DNA from: Deuterostichococcus epilithicus
Taxonomy: Eukaryota > Chlorophyta > Trebouxiophyceae > Prasiolales > Stichococcaceae
DNA length: 64,000 nt
NCBI GenBank assembly: GCA_033439295.1
Contig: JAVTLE010000014.1
Coordinates: forward strand, 248,001 to 312,000
Direction of reading: 5' to 3'
Position 1 is the first letter of the stretch. Every line of letters starts with the position of its first letter. Of the stretch, positions 14,101-24,996 are shown piece by piece. The notes under the pieces are model-generated. The model had not been told where the DNA came from. It saw only the letters and a program-made list of their open reading frames with translations, and ran no database searches. The position numbers were made by a program, and so were the translations under genes.

Positions 14101-14500
14101 ATCGACTTGCGCGCCCGCTTCGCAGGCTTCTGCTTGGCCGCGCTTCCGCCCAGGAAGCCGAGCGGCCGGCGCTTTGCGTTCTGCGGCAGGCAGCATCCGT
14201 TCAGTGTCGTGCGTCAGCCACACAACACCCTCAGCAGAGCAGCCGAGTGGAGGTGCGTGGAGTTCCTTGATATCGACAAGGTCTGCAGACAGCAGGGTCT
14301 CGCTGCGCAGACTGAAGTTGTGTCCAGACGCAGCCAACGACACTCACCGACGCGGGTGACTTGGCAGCGTCGCCTGCTGCGGCACGTTTTGACGGCGTGC
14401 CAGTGTTCTCCTTCTCGGTGTCCATTGCGTTGGCGGTCTTCCAGGGGTCCGCGTCCCGCATGCCCGGCAGCGCCACCGGGCGGCCCCCGAACGTCGACAT
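2196..14500 (-). CDS. KNL1: kinetochore scaffold KNL1/Spc105/Spc7
   Basis: Outer-kinetochore scaffold of the KMN network, which recruits PP1 phosphatase and, through MELT repeats, the Bub1/Bub3 checkpoint. Exact exons: 14348-14500 (ATG), 14040-14180, 7287-7391. Others are approximate: 13640-13849, 12830-13440, 11850-12620, 11270-11490, 10860-10990, 10520-10720, 10040-10345, 9590-9740, 9140-9390, 8330-8710, 6850-6980, 6393-6485, 6000-6185, 5570-5690, 5040-5195, 4515-4790, 4040-4300, 3540-3840, 2196-3020. Exon 2 has MGRRVSFAPDQR, the PP1 docking motif (RVSF codons 14082-14093). MELT occurs at 12534-12545 and MDLT at 13652-13663; TDIT, RDLT and ADIT variants lie between 10.9 and 13.4 kb. Exon 7287-7391 (VDIQLHEHMRVPRPSL) matches the start of the Spc7 domain. 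Ala-rich coiled coil follows to about 4.5 kb, including TWKEWAGQRAAEL. RWD-type segments follow at about 4.3-3.5 kb (GLAGWRLDS; RFPKLSMLRWL). The last exon opens with VPWGANRLTRIVAAV and then runs about 230 residues of Ala-rich tail. Confidence 0.85.
7678..7682. other. undetermined bases (N) in a KNL1 intron/exon margin
   Basis: Three N bases lie in a very GC-rich stretch of the KNL1 locus. The neighbouring minus-strand frame cannot be read through them. This is an assembly uncertainty rather than a biological feature. Confidence 0.9.
13484..13523. repeat. 20-bp direct tandem repeat, two units
   Basis: Two units beginning CGGGCCAGCCGCACCTGCT, differing only at the last base, lie in a KNL1 intron just upstream of a CAG acceptor on the minus strand. 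Confidence 0.85.
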
Positions 14501-14802
14501 CGGGTGGTGTCACTGAGATGGCTCCGCCTCAGGCGTCAGCGCCTGGCTGTCACGGCGACATGAAAACACGCTTCACAGTCCCGAGAAGCAGACAGCTTGT
14601 GCTATGCGCCCCTGTTTGCTGGTCACTCATCGCTGCTCGCGCTGACGCAGCTGCGTCATGGCTGTTTGAATGGCAGTAGGTCAGTCAATCGTTTAGTTCT
14701 AGAACACCGCGGTCCCAGTCAGGTTGGCTGGCCGGCAGTCAAATCACGGAGCGCCTGCTTGCCTGCAGTCACACTTGCGCTCAGGCCCGCACGCACGCAG
14801 CC
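14501..14802. promoter_or_regulatory. divergent promoter region between KNL1 and the 14.8-kb gene
   Basis: The 302 bp between the KNL1 ATG (minus) and the ATG at 14803 (plus) must hold both 5' untranslated regions and core promoters. It has an AT-richer patch around 14670-14705. No TATA box or other named element could be assigned with confidence. Confidence 0.5.
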
Positions 14803-17800
14803 ATGAGCGCTGACGCCGCGCTGGCCGTGGACGCGCTGACGACCGGGCCGACAGGTAAGGGCCGCGTCACCACATCCCCTCCTTCCTGCAGGCCTCGTGC
14901 TTCCCAACTTCCTGCTTGCAGGGTTGGCCCGTCCGCTGCTGCTGCCGGTCTGGAGCTCAAATTGCGAACTGCATCGTCCTCGGCAGACTGCCTACAGTTT
15001 ACAGGCCGGCAATTTTGCCTGCGTCCCTCTTGACCCACGGTCTCCTTGGTTGCAGAGCCGACACCGCCACAGCCGTTGCCTGAGCCGGAGCCCGTGGAAG
15101 AGACCGCGGAGCAGCCGACGCCGACACCGGGCAAGCGGGAACGCAAGTCGGGGCACAAGGAAGCGCCCAAGAAGATCTACTTCTGCGCCAAGCCCCTATG
15201 CCAGCACAGCTTCGAGGGCAGCATTGGGCGGCGCCCCTGCTACGTGCAGAATGGCTCCTTCTCCAAGGGTGCACACAAACGCTCCTGCGGCGGCGGCTAC
15301 CGCTGGCTCGAGGTGTGTGCAGCTGCTGGGCATGAAGGCGGACGTCGCAATGGCGCGGAACGTTGCAGCGCACTCTGTTTGCGGAACATGTTTGGAGAAC
15401 CCAGCATGTCGCTGATGTACCACAACACACTGACGAATCCAAGGAGTCGCTCAAATCGTTGTCAATCAAAAATGAAACTTCTTCCTGCAGCTTCGGGATG
15501 TGGAGCTGGAACCGCACGTGCAGCTGGAGCAGAGCGGCCAGCAGTTCTTCCTGAACATCTCGGGGCCGCACAACCTGGAGCCGCGGCAGGGGCGTGCTGG
15601 GCACTCCCCCCACATGGTGCGCAGCACCACCCCAGAGCCTTGCTTTGTGTTTGTGCCAGCTGTGCTGTGACGCCAGGTCAGGAGGCAGGGCGGGTCACGG
15701 CCACGGTGGGTGTGCTGCGCCCGGTCACCCTCAATGGATTGTTCTGTGGTGCTCCTGCCTGTCACAGAATCACGCTGCATGCAAGTCAGCAGCCAGACGC
15801 TGTCGGCACACGATGCACGCTGCATTGGGGTGTCAGGGACAAGTCGAAGGAATGTTGCAAGCCGTGGCGCACAGCAAACCTGGGCAGTCTGCCCTTCAGA
15901 CTTGGTTCTTGGACGGCGGCGCCTGGCGGCGCGCTGTCTGTTGCCCTTGCGTAACAGTCGGCCCGTGTCCTTGACAGTTGGCACTTGGCAAGCTGCAGCG
16001 CGGTGAGGCGGTCGTCGTGGCCCCCCACCCCGACAATGAGCCTGGCAATGTGGTCATCACCGCCGACGACGCCCAGGCTGCCTACGACGGCACTTCAGAG
16101 GCCGCCCTGGCCCAGGCAAGATCACGATTCAGGGTTGCCTTGTTCAGAGACACGTGGAGAACACCCACGCCTCTTAGTCTCGCTCTGGCTTTGGTATCCT
16201 GATGCGCCAGCAGGCGTGGGGGCCCTGTCGCATTTGGCTGCGGCCGCCGCCTCACCGGTGAATCGCACTGCTCGTCTCGACGCCGCCGGCAGGGCGATAC
16301 ACTTGCTCCTGCGCAGGGCCACCCTGAATGTAAACTAATAAAATGAATTTTTATTTTTGTACATGCTGGTCGGCCTCGATGCGCCCTTGCCTCAACCCCG
16401 CCTGTCTGAAAGAGCCGCCCCTCCCGCCGGCCACACCGTCAGCCTCTGCCTCGCAAACGGCACCCCCCAGACCGCCGAGCGCGAGCGGCGGCGCATGCGC
16501 TGCACCATCAACACACTGCAGCTCCGACTCGGCAACCTGTTTCTACGGTGTTGATCGTGACATTTGCGCACCCTCTCAGGCGGCGCTGACGGCGGGGCAG
16601 CACCACCAGGCGTCGCAGGTCCCCGCGGGGCCGCCGGCGGACGTGCAGGCGGCCATGGCCGGCGTCTCATCCGACATCCAGGCTGTGGTGCGTAAAACAC
16701 ACTTGTAAGAGTCATTGGACGTTTGATGAATTTATTGTAAGTCTGTAATTCTAGAGGCATTCTGTGCGTCTGGTATCTCCAGATCAGAAGGGTCGACTGC
16801 CCTCTTGAGGACAGTAACTCCATTCGCTGCTGAGGTTGTTTGGGTGCTAGGGTGTTCCAGGATCATCAGGGAACCTTCCAGCACGCTGGCAGTGCTCCCT
16901 GCCTGCACCCGCAGTGCTCCCTGCCTGCACCCCGTCGCCACATCTGCGCAGCACCGAAGGGTTGCACACTGGCGCGGACTCGCACCGCCGCCGCTGCCTG
17001 TGCAGGTGCCAGGCAGAAGGTGGCAGAACGTTGCAGAAGGTGGTGGAGCTGCACTCTTGAAGCCCTGAATGGTGAAATGCAATTAAAGCTCCTTCTCGCT
17101 GCGTCCTTGCCGCCGTTTCACAGGTGTGCCAGCAGTGGCGGGGTCGTGCTGGAGCCGCAGCAACTGCAGTCGGAGGTTCCACCTCGTAAGCTCCGATGTG
17201 ATATTCCGGTCGAATTCAAGTGGCACATCGCCGCAGGTGGGCTGGCCAGGTGGCGCAAGATGGCGGAACTGCAGAAACCGCGCTCCTTCAGTGCGCTTCT
17301 TTCAGGTTCAGATTTTTCGATCAGGGCTTTTGCAACGCTTTTCTTGCGACGCTTCTCTGCCGTCGCCGCAGGTGGGCCAGCTGTGGCGGGAGGTGGCAGA
17401 GCTGCAGAAGCTGCAGGCGGAACTGAACCACCGGACCAGCGCCGCGGAGCAGGCGGCACAGCTGCTGGTGGGCGCCGCGCAGCGCGAGCGCGCGGCATCG
17501 GCCGCCGCTGCTGCAGAGGTGTGTTCCTCCACCTCTGACAAATAAAATCAGTTCGAAACAATGCCAAGGTGGTGGGCGCCTCGCAGCGCGAGCGCGCAGC
17601 ATCGGCCGCCGCTGCCGCAGAGGTGTTCTTCCGCCTTTGTCAAACGGGATCACTTCGAAGCGATGCGCATGCGGCAGCTGGTGGTGGGTGCTGCGCAGTG
17701 CGGCCGCTTCGCACCTGCCGCTGCCGCAGCAGGGGTGGTGTCCTTTGTCAACATGAAGGTCATCCTGAAGGCCCATGCCATCTTGATGTGGAAGCACTGC

Positions 17801-18898
17801 GTCTAATGCTGCCTCGGCCGCCGTCGCTGCGGTGTGTGCACCGGCAGCGTGCATGTCAGGGGCCAAGCAAACGGGCCGGATCGGGTTGCTTTGAGTGAAC
17901 TGGACTGCATTGCCGAGGCACTGGCCATGCACGCCGGCACCACTCTTGCTGCTGAGGCGGGCGTGCAGCGCATCCGCTACACAAATCCGGGCACACCAAT
18001 GGGCTGGGCTGCTCCAAGCCCAGCTGCTCCAAGTCACGTCATCAGCGCCAGACAGTTGTCAGAGCCTCCTTCCCGAGTAGGGACCGCTGCCTGGCTCGGC
18101 TCCGCGAATCAGGTGGTAACCTGTACGTTTGCTTGTCCTCGCAGAGCAAGCAGATCCGCGCCGAACTGGCGGCGCTGAAGCACTCGGTGGCGCATCTCGC
18201 GGAGCGCTTTGGCGATGGCGCCGCGCCAGCGGCGCCGGCACCCACCGATGCCGCTGACGGCGCCGCCGCGGCAGGCCCCACGACAGCGGCGCAAGGTGCA
18301 GTCGAGCACGACGCCGCGGCGGCGGCGGCGGCGGCGGCCGAGCACGACCATGCGTCGGCGGCGGCGGCCGACCATGTGGCGGCGGCGGAGGCGCCACTGG
18401 ACGTCGTCGGCGACGGCGATGGCGACGGCGGGGTGGATCCCGCGCATGCGCCCATCCCGGGCCTGGAGCCTGTCGAAGGCGACGCTGCCGAGCACGAAGC
18501 GCCGCTGGTGCGCATCAATGCGATCTTCGCTTGGTGTTGCTTCGAAGAGCGCTTTGTGTGTTTCCCGTGCTCGAACTTTGATCTCGACATCGGGCAATTT
18601 AAGCGTGTTGCGGTTTTCCATGCCTAACTTTCAGCTGGGTGTTGTTGATGGACCAAGGCGATCCACAGGGCCGCGGCAAGCTTGTGGGTGGCGCCTGTGC
18701 AGCTGCTCACGCCACGAGTGGATGTGCCGTCAGGGTGCGGCGGCCAGACTGTGTGATGTGTCTTGTGACGATTGCATTGTGTATCAAGCACTGATGTGTT
18801 TGATCGTGAACATGCAGGTGGGCAAGACAGGGCGGGCAGACGAGGAGCTGCCGCCAGCAAAGCGGCTGCGTGCCACAGCCGGCACGGCATTGAAATGA
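14803..18898 (+). CDS. uncharacterised Cys-motif and coiled-coil protein
   Basis: Product not recognised. Exact exons: 14803-14854 (ATG), 15056-15312, 15491-15616, about 15977-16128, 16580-16687, 17372-17518, 18145-18507, 18818-18898 (TGA). The phases agree across the first three introns, and across the introns joining 16580-16687, 17372-17518, 18145-18507 and 18818-18898. The join between 16128 and 16580 is unresolved: it may use a GC donor after 16128, and an exon near 16430-16550 (ERERRRMRCTINTLQLRL) may be included. After a Pro/Glu-rich start, a basic segment (KRERKSGHKE) leads into a compact block with FCAKPLCQHSF, then CYVQNGSF and SCGGGYRWLE, a possible metal-binding or nucleic-acid-binding module. 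The middle is acidic/Ala-rich. About 17372-18230 is a clear heptad region (LWREVAELQKLQAEL; IRAELAALKHSVAHLAERF), followed by an Ala/Asp-rich linker and a C-terminal ELPPAKRLRA patch that looks like a nuclear localisation signal. A nuclear role is inferred, weakly. Confidence 0.68.
16889..16932. repeat. 22-bp direct tandem repeat, two units
   Basis: Two identical adjacent units starting GCAGTGCTCCCTGCCTGCAC lie in an intron of the 14.8-18.9 kb gene. Confidence 0.85.
16980..17290. repeat. intronic exon-like copies of the coiled-coil exon
   Basis: Three degenerate segments, near 16998-17055, 17120-17165 and 17225-17280, resemble the start of the exon at 17372 (CAG, then GTGGGCCAGCTGTGGCGGGA and a following AGAGCTGCAGAA). 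The last preserves a CAG acceptor followed by GTGGGC...GTGGCG...GCGGAACTGCAGAA. They are not read as exons because the neighbouring phase-consistent junctions skip them. Confidence 0.6.
17560..17760. repeat. intronic copies of the 3' end of exon 17372-17518
   Basis: The block at 17565-17640 repeats the exon end at 17466-17530 (GTGGTGGGCGCC..GCAGCGCGAGCGCGCAGCATCGGCCGCCGCTG..GCAGAGGTGT) including the splice donor and following intron bases. A more decayed third copy lies at 17680-17755. They look like tandem duplications that captured the exon-intron junction. Confidence 0.7.
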
Positions 18899-19316
18899 TG
18901 ACGAGGCAGTGTACTGGCACAGCGGGAGCGCCGCGCCCGCTGACGAGCTCACCGGGGGCGGTGTGCGCTGGGGCTTTGAAGAGTGGGCCAACCAGTCGGA
19001 GGCAATATACCCACACCATTCGATTTGCGGTGGTTTCGGGAGCATAGTAAATTTCAGAGCAGAACAGGTCGAAAGCGGAAGGAAGTTGCAGTGATGACCT
19101 TGGCTTTCAATTTCTAGTGACATGAAACGTGTAGGTAAGTATGTAGAGGCACGGCTCGGATGATCAAATTGAACTGCCTTCTGCATCGTCAGTGCACCAG
19201 CAGATCCGAATTTAAGGGTTCACTTCGGCCCTTGGCGCCATCATCCCACCGCATGAGCTCCCGCGTCCATTGCGCAGCCAACGAAATGCACATTGCTGTG
19301 TGCCGCCGCCGTCTGT
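18899..19316. other. intergenic, convergent 3' ends
   Basis: Lies between two convergent stop codons. AT-richer than the exons; no supported coding block. Confidence 0.45.
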
Positions 19317-20267
19317 CTACGCCGCGCTGGCCAAGTTTCGCCGTGCCGCATGCCCATCAAGCGCGTGCGCCTGCAGGAGGTTATGCAAACATGGTCAGCA
19401 AGGTGCTATGCTGCGCTGCCTGGCGAAATTATCGCAGTCATGGCGTGACAGGCATGCAGATGAGGGCGGCAAGAGAGCGGACGAGTGGAGCAGACAGAAA
19501 CACAATTGCCCCAGTGCGAGGGACGGACGGTCAGGCGCCACAAAACAGTCCTAACACATAGCCCTATCGAACAGCCCGACGAGAACTCGTCATTGTTGCC
19601 TCTGGCCTGTTGCGGAGCCAGACATGTATGGCAGTTGGCGCTCACCTCTCGCAGCAGGTCGCTGACCCTGTACTGGCAATCCAACGCACATACACCCCCA
19701 GTCGAAAACAGGACTGAGGGAAAGGCAGAAAAAATTCATTGCACCTCCTGCTGCAGGCTGTCGCCGCTGAGCTGGCCCTCAAGGGAGCATGATGCGCCGC
19801 ATGACATCGTTATGAGCGTGGACACCGCCAGCGGCACAGTGCCTGTTCGCGCCAGAACCACCCTTCAGATCGTATGCAGAACTTGGTGTGTTGTATGATG
19901 ACGAAGCCGTCCTGACTGCAATGCTGCTTGGGTATCCCCTGCGGCAATAAGTCACCCGTTACCACCAGAACAACCCAGCGCAGCGCCAGTGGTATCAATG
20001 CATGAGCGCACATGACATAAAATATGCTGCAGGAGGCTTGAGTGGGGTGAAGGCGCCCGACAGATGTGCCGCCTCTCCCGGTCACAATCACCCATAGTTG
20101 GCACTCATATGATGCTAGAGGACATATCGGTGCTGCTAACATCACCACACAGTGCATGCTACCATAGCAAACCTGTCGGAGAACATCGTCATGTGGCGAC
20201 GTGCACGCTGAAGCGCCGCCAGCAGGGCGGCAGGCCGGGGCACCTCGCCTACTGCTAGCGCCGCCGC
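19317..20267 (-). CDS. uncharacterised protein, 3' four exons
   Basis: Product not recognised. Four minus-strand exons join without phase conflict: 20207-20267, 19745-19842, 19646-19672 and 19317-19370 (TAG stop). All use CAG acceptors and GT donors (GTGCAC, GTGCAA, GTGAGC). The spliced peptide begins AAALAVGEVPRPAALLAALQ and continues TVPLAVSTLITMSCGASC, SLEGQLSGDSLQQE and YRVSDLLRE. It ends in a short basic tail, RRNLASAA. It is predicted mostly helical and could be the end of a larger helical-repeat protein. Candidate upstream exons on the same strand near 20490-20580, 20880-20930, 21040-21095, 21810-21880 and 22280-22355 could not be joined in phase, so the 5' end is unresolved. The 27-bp exon is the weakest link. 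Confidence 0.45.
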
Positions 20268-22809
20268 CTGCACCACGAACGGGACATAAGTGAGTGTTTA
20301 CTGAGCTTGTCACTGCAAGGGGCCGATCTGCAAGCATACGCTGGCTGGCAAACACTTCTGCTGCTGCTCTTTCATTCACACGTTTCACCATAATCATGAT
20401 CACATCATCGTCATCGAACATCCAACATGCAAGGCCCTACTGCAAGAAGCCATTTGTAGGGTAGGGGCAATGTAACTTCGCTTCTGCAGCTCGCCTGCCC
20501 CTCCAATGGCACAGTCGCTGTCCTGCTGCGACTCCCAAGAGTTCCCGGAGTCCTGCAGCAATTGCGCGCCGCTGCCGCGCGCGGCAGTGTCAGTCAGGCG
20601 CCGGCTGTGGCCCCAGTACGTAGTCTCTGAGTCTGGGCCTGCTGGATGGCGCAAGCCCCGACCGCAGTTGTGCGGTGGCACGACGCTTGCATCAGTTTCC
20701 CGAGCGGCGCATTGTTATTATGCATAGCTGCCTGCCAGTGGGCCGGCGGCGACTGATGCCGGCAGCTTGGCGCTTCAGGGCAGCTTCGTGAGCGATGCGC
20801 TAGCAGGCTGATGATCCGAGCGTATGTGCAATGCCCTCGTGAGGATGAAGTGCGGCGCCTCTGAGTGCAGAAATTCGCTGGACAGCACTTCCCACAAGGC
20901 AACTTCATTCGCGGCAGGCAACATGCCGCACATACATCAGTTATTCAGGCCGCCCCAGCATCCCAAAGCCGCCACTAGCAACGCCTGTGTCACAACCAGT
21001 TCCGGTGCCGTGTGCGCGGCATCAACCCTCAGAGTTCTGCGTGAGGCACGGCATGACAATGGCTAGGCGCAGCGGCCCGACCATGGCCGCCTGCAGCTCG
21101 TAACCCTGTGCTGCCCCCCTGTCGGGGCACGCACTGGTAGATGTCAGTTTACAGATGCGTGCGGTTTTGAGGGTTTTGCTCTCAGGGTGCGTGGCGGTCC
21201 AGCTCGCTCTCGGGTTGTTGTATATGTCGATGGTGAAGACATGCTGGGCAAACTTGCATACGGATGTGGGTTTCGTGTCCGGTTCATGGTAAGTAGTGCC
21301 AGTGATGAATTCGCCGAGGTCCTGGCGGCCCATTCATGATGCAGGCAAACGCTGATTGCCCCAACGGAAGCGGATCAAGCAACGAAGAGAGGCACTCACC
21401 AACAACAGCTCTGCTTGCTGCACAGCGTGTTGAAGAGCCTACCTGCGACAGGTCGACCAGGGCTCCGGTGAGGACAAAGCGCCAGCACCGCCGGCAGCTT
21501 GACGCACAGGGTGCTGCCGCCGTCATCGGGTGGCTGCTGTTGCTGATGCTGGCATGCGGCTGCCGCCATTCAGGCTGTCGCACTCCACGCTGCAGGCGTC
21601 GTTGCCGCTGATGCTTCAGGTGCCGCTGCCGCAGCCATTGCTGTCCGCATTTTAGCCTGGCAGGGCTGGGGTGTGTCCCCTGCCAGACGAATTTGGGCCA
21701 TTGAGCGAGAATGTTGCCACATGTGCGTGGCTGCCGCACATCAGACAGACCACAGCAGCATCTGACACCCACTTGAGGTAACCACAGCCTCCAGCTTCCA
21801 GGAGAGCATGAGATCGATACCTGCAGCGCATTGCGCTCACTAGCGGTGTTGCGGAGGTCCAGCTCAATGGTGGCGTGCGCAGCTTATCTGCGGCCGCAGC
21901 GCCCCAACTTTGTCCTGCAGCACCGCGTGTGCGTGGCGCAGCACTGAAGCTGTTGTATATCCTGTCAGATAACTTCATTGAGCTGATGCAACAGCCAAGG
22001 CACACATGACGGCAGGGTCACAGCACCGGGACGGCGGTTGGCATTGCCAAGATACGGCGTATAATATCGGCGTCTGGATCGTGACACCTGGTAGTTAGTC
22101 CATGTTTGCACATGTAAGCGCTTCGTAGGCTCAGAACACTCGAAGCTGCTGGCCTCATCAGGTTGCCCACTGCTGCGCATGTGCGCTGGACCAAACTTTT
22201 GGGGCAGATGTGACCCAGTATCCTGGCCGGGCGGGGAACGTCCCTCTAGGCGAGCCTCTGCACTCTGAACTAGACTGCGTACCCAGTTGGCGATCTTCCG
22301 CCAACCTCGGGCAGCGTCTGCATGCGGTGGTCAACCACCCGTGCCAATTTGAGACCTGCAGACGGCACTTGATAAATAACATTTGATGTCACAGGACAGA
22401 CAAACTCTGCCGTTTGCATCTCAATGTTCGGCGCTGCTCAGTCGCAATGTGCAGTTTCAGCTTGTCTCGGACTGCCCAACAACAGCAGTAGACACGTTGT
22501 TAGGTCCCAGTTGTCCTAATCATGCGTGTCCCAACTCCAGCGATTCCACCGGGACCGCACAGCGCCGCTTGCAGAAGGTCGTTGCTGCCAACAAACCTGT
22601 AGAACATTTGCACTGTCTTGCGCGCTGCCTTCTGTCCACACCTGTGCCTCGAGCCGAACCCTCAAACCACATCTGGCCCTGTCCTGGGCATCATCCCCAG
22701 CTTGTGGCCTGCAGCTTGCCCCGAAGAGGCTACGCTACTTTGCTGAATCTGATAACCTGCCATCGCGCATGGTGCCAGATACTTGACTGTGGCAGCAGCT
22801 GCCTCGAAG
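20268..22809. other. unresolved region with candidate minus-strand exons
   Basis: No gene could be modelled with confidence. Minus-strand blocks that read like protein and sit next to plausible splice sites include one near 22281-22353 (ARVVDHRMQTLPEV, donor GTACGC), one near 21813-21885 (ATIELDLRNTASERNALQ, donor GTATCG) and one near 20880-20930 (ANEVALWE, donor GTGCTG). They may be 5' exons of the gene ending at 19317. The rightmost few hundred bases should contain the promoter of the TspO-like gene at 22810. Confidence 0.35.
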
Positions 22810-24996
22810 ATGGACAGCACCGTGGGCTCCGCCAACCGGCCGCCCAAGCAGCTGCTGATAGCGAACGCAGTCGGTTATGTGCTTCTCATCGTCGTCAACG
22901 CAGCGACCCAGACGGGACTGCTAGGCGACACGAATGCCGACATCAGCGCACGATACCCCACGCTGCTGACGCCGGCAGGCTGGGCGTTCTCCATATGGGG
23001 TATAATCTTCCTGTTACAAGGCTTCGGCGTCGTGTACCAGCTGCTTCCCTACGGCTATGACGACCCGTGGAAGGCCCGAATCATCAACACGATTGGTGCG
23101 GCTTCCGCCATGCGGCTTCTCGGCATGCACAAGACTGGACATGGCACTGCATTAGGGGGTCCGTGGCTACCGATGCGAATTCCTCTTAGGTGCACAATGC
23201 ACATGCACACGCAGCACACCAAGCAGTGTCCATGGTGTACAGACCCGCCCTGCACCCCACAAGTGATGTTTTCAAGCGCCGACTCCCGTCTCCGGTTGGC
23301 CGCAGGCTACTCCTGGGTGGCAGGCTGGGCCTTCGAGATGGCGTGGCAGCTCTTCTTCCAGCTGCAGTCGCCGCTGGGCATGTGGATCTGCCTGGCGCTC
23401 ATCCTGGGCGCCCTCTCGTGCTTCGGCCGCGCCCTTCTGCGCCTGTACAGGTGCTGCAGCTGCTGTCTCGCTACTTGCTCTGTGCAGTGACACGCCAGTC
23501 GCAGCCACCGGCTGGCCCGAAGCCGCCGCTGCCAAGTTTCATGCGCTCTGCGCCTTCTGAACCGGACGGTGCCCAGGCGTCAAGCCACAGCTGAGCGTCA
23601 ACACCATGGTGGAAATTCTGCCACTGTGGTTCCCCAACCCAGACGCGGACGCCTTCTCGTGACCGGCAGGTTCTGTCCGCCTCGCAGGCTGAAGGATTCC
23701 CAGGGGCCCATGTCCAGCCTGCTGCTGTTCACCGCTTACTGGCTGCCTACGAGGTGCGCGCCCTGGAGGTTCAGGTTTTTCACCGCAGACCTGCAGGAGG
23801 TCTCATCTGCACAGTCTGACATTTTTCGACTGCGAGCTAATTGCTGCTGTTGTCCGCCTGCCGGGGTGCATGCATGTGTCGAGCACCTGCAGAGCGCCCC
23901 TGTCTCGGTCCATCCGCCCTGACATTGTTGCCCCTGCCCTGCTGGCAACTCCACGAATATCAATACTGCAGCCAGCCCTCGCTCCCCACAGCGCCCCAAG
24001 CAGGGCGTGCCCGCTCTGTGACTCGCCTGCATGCTCTTCAGACGGCTCCTGCTGACATGCGCCTCTCCCTATGGACCGCAGCATCAACACCGCCTGGCTG
24101 TCGGTCGCGTCCAGCGTGGCAGTCCTGGTGGTGCCGTCTGCACTGCACGTGCACGCGGGCACGGAGGTGGCCGCCGTCTCCCTCGCCGCCCTGGTCACCG
24201 TCTTCGGTGCGTTGCGTGTGGAATGGCAGAGCATATCGTGTGACCCCCCCCCAAAAAACACCCCCCCAGCGTGACTCAACTGTGATATCTCCTCCGGGGG
24301 ATGCTCTGCCTTCAGACCGTGCCTCTGCCTGCATTCTCGATGGCAGGAGCAGCTGCACTTCCGCCCGCAGATGCACTTCTGGGTTCTCCACGGTGCATTG
24401 AGACTCGATGCTCCAACGCAGGCGCGACAGCAATGATTCGGGAGAAGGACACGGTTTATGGCATGACGCTGGTGTGGTCGCTCGCGGCCGTTTTTGGCGG
24501 TCAGGTGAGCGCTGAAAGGACTTGACCGTTCTGATGTCTCGCACAATCTTGGACATCAGGCTTGTGGCATGCACTGCACATGGAACCTCGGGATGCTATG
24601 GACTCCCGAGCGGCCGCATGGACCACCCGCGGCCCAATCCTGATTAGGAGCCGTTCAGGATGCCTGCAGCTCTGCCCCTAGTCACTGACCCCGGCCTGTT
24701 CGTCGGCTGGGACTGCGCCAGCGCTGTGGTGGCATTGCGCGCTCAGCACCACAGTATGCCGAGTACTGCGATATGGCTCACATGCGCCTGGCGTGTACCG
24801 CCCTGAAAGTCAAAACCCTGCCGTCCAGGATGCGGTGCTGGTGCGGGTCGCGGCGCTGGTGTGCATCACGCTGCTGCTGGCGGTCGCGCTGGCGAGCGTG
24901 CTGCGCCGCAACAGCGGCTCCCAGGCGGGAGTCATGGACGCGGAGACCGTGCGGCAGGCGCTCGTGCCGCCTGGCGAGTCGGCGCGCGACTCGTGA
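22810..24996 (+). CDS. TspO/MBR-like tryptophan-rich sensory membrane protein
   Basis: Complete six-exon gene, 304 residues. Exact exons: 22810-23095, 23264-23450, 23688-23753, 24082-24206, 24422-24504, 24829-24996. The exon lengths sum to 915 and all junction phases agree. The product is an integral membrane protein with about six or seven hydrophobic segments. Exon 1 carries the signature block RYPTLLTPAGWAFSIWGIIF, typical of the tryptophan-rich sensory/TspO-MBR-related family. Exon 2 gives YSWVAGWAFEMAWQLFFQ. Exons 3-4 join as YWLPTSINTAWLSVASS, equivalent to the family's 'LPFSLYLGWITVA'. Exon 5 has the VYGMTLVWSLAAVFG helix and the last exon a further helix before a hydrophilic tail. The start is the first ATG in frame. 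TspO relatives bind porphyrins or other lipophilic ligands; whether this divergent branch does is unknown. Confidence 0.85.

Noticed and set aside
24245-24272. C-rich homopolymer stretch with an A6 spacer
   Set aside because: Lies in an intron of the TspO-like gene; possibly just a polypyrimidine stretch, with no sign of function.
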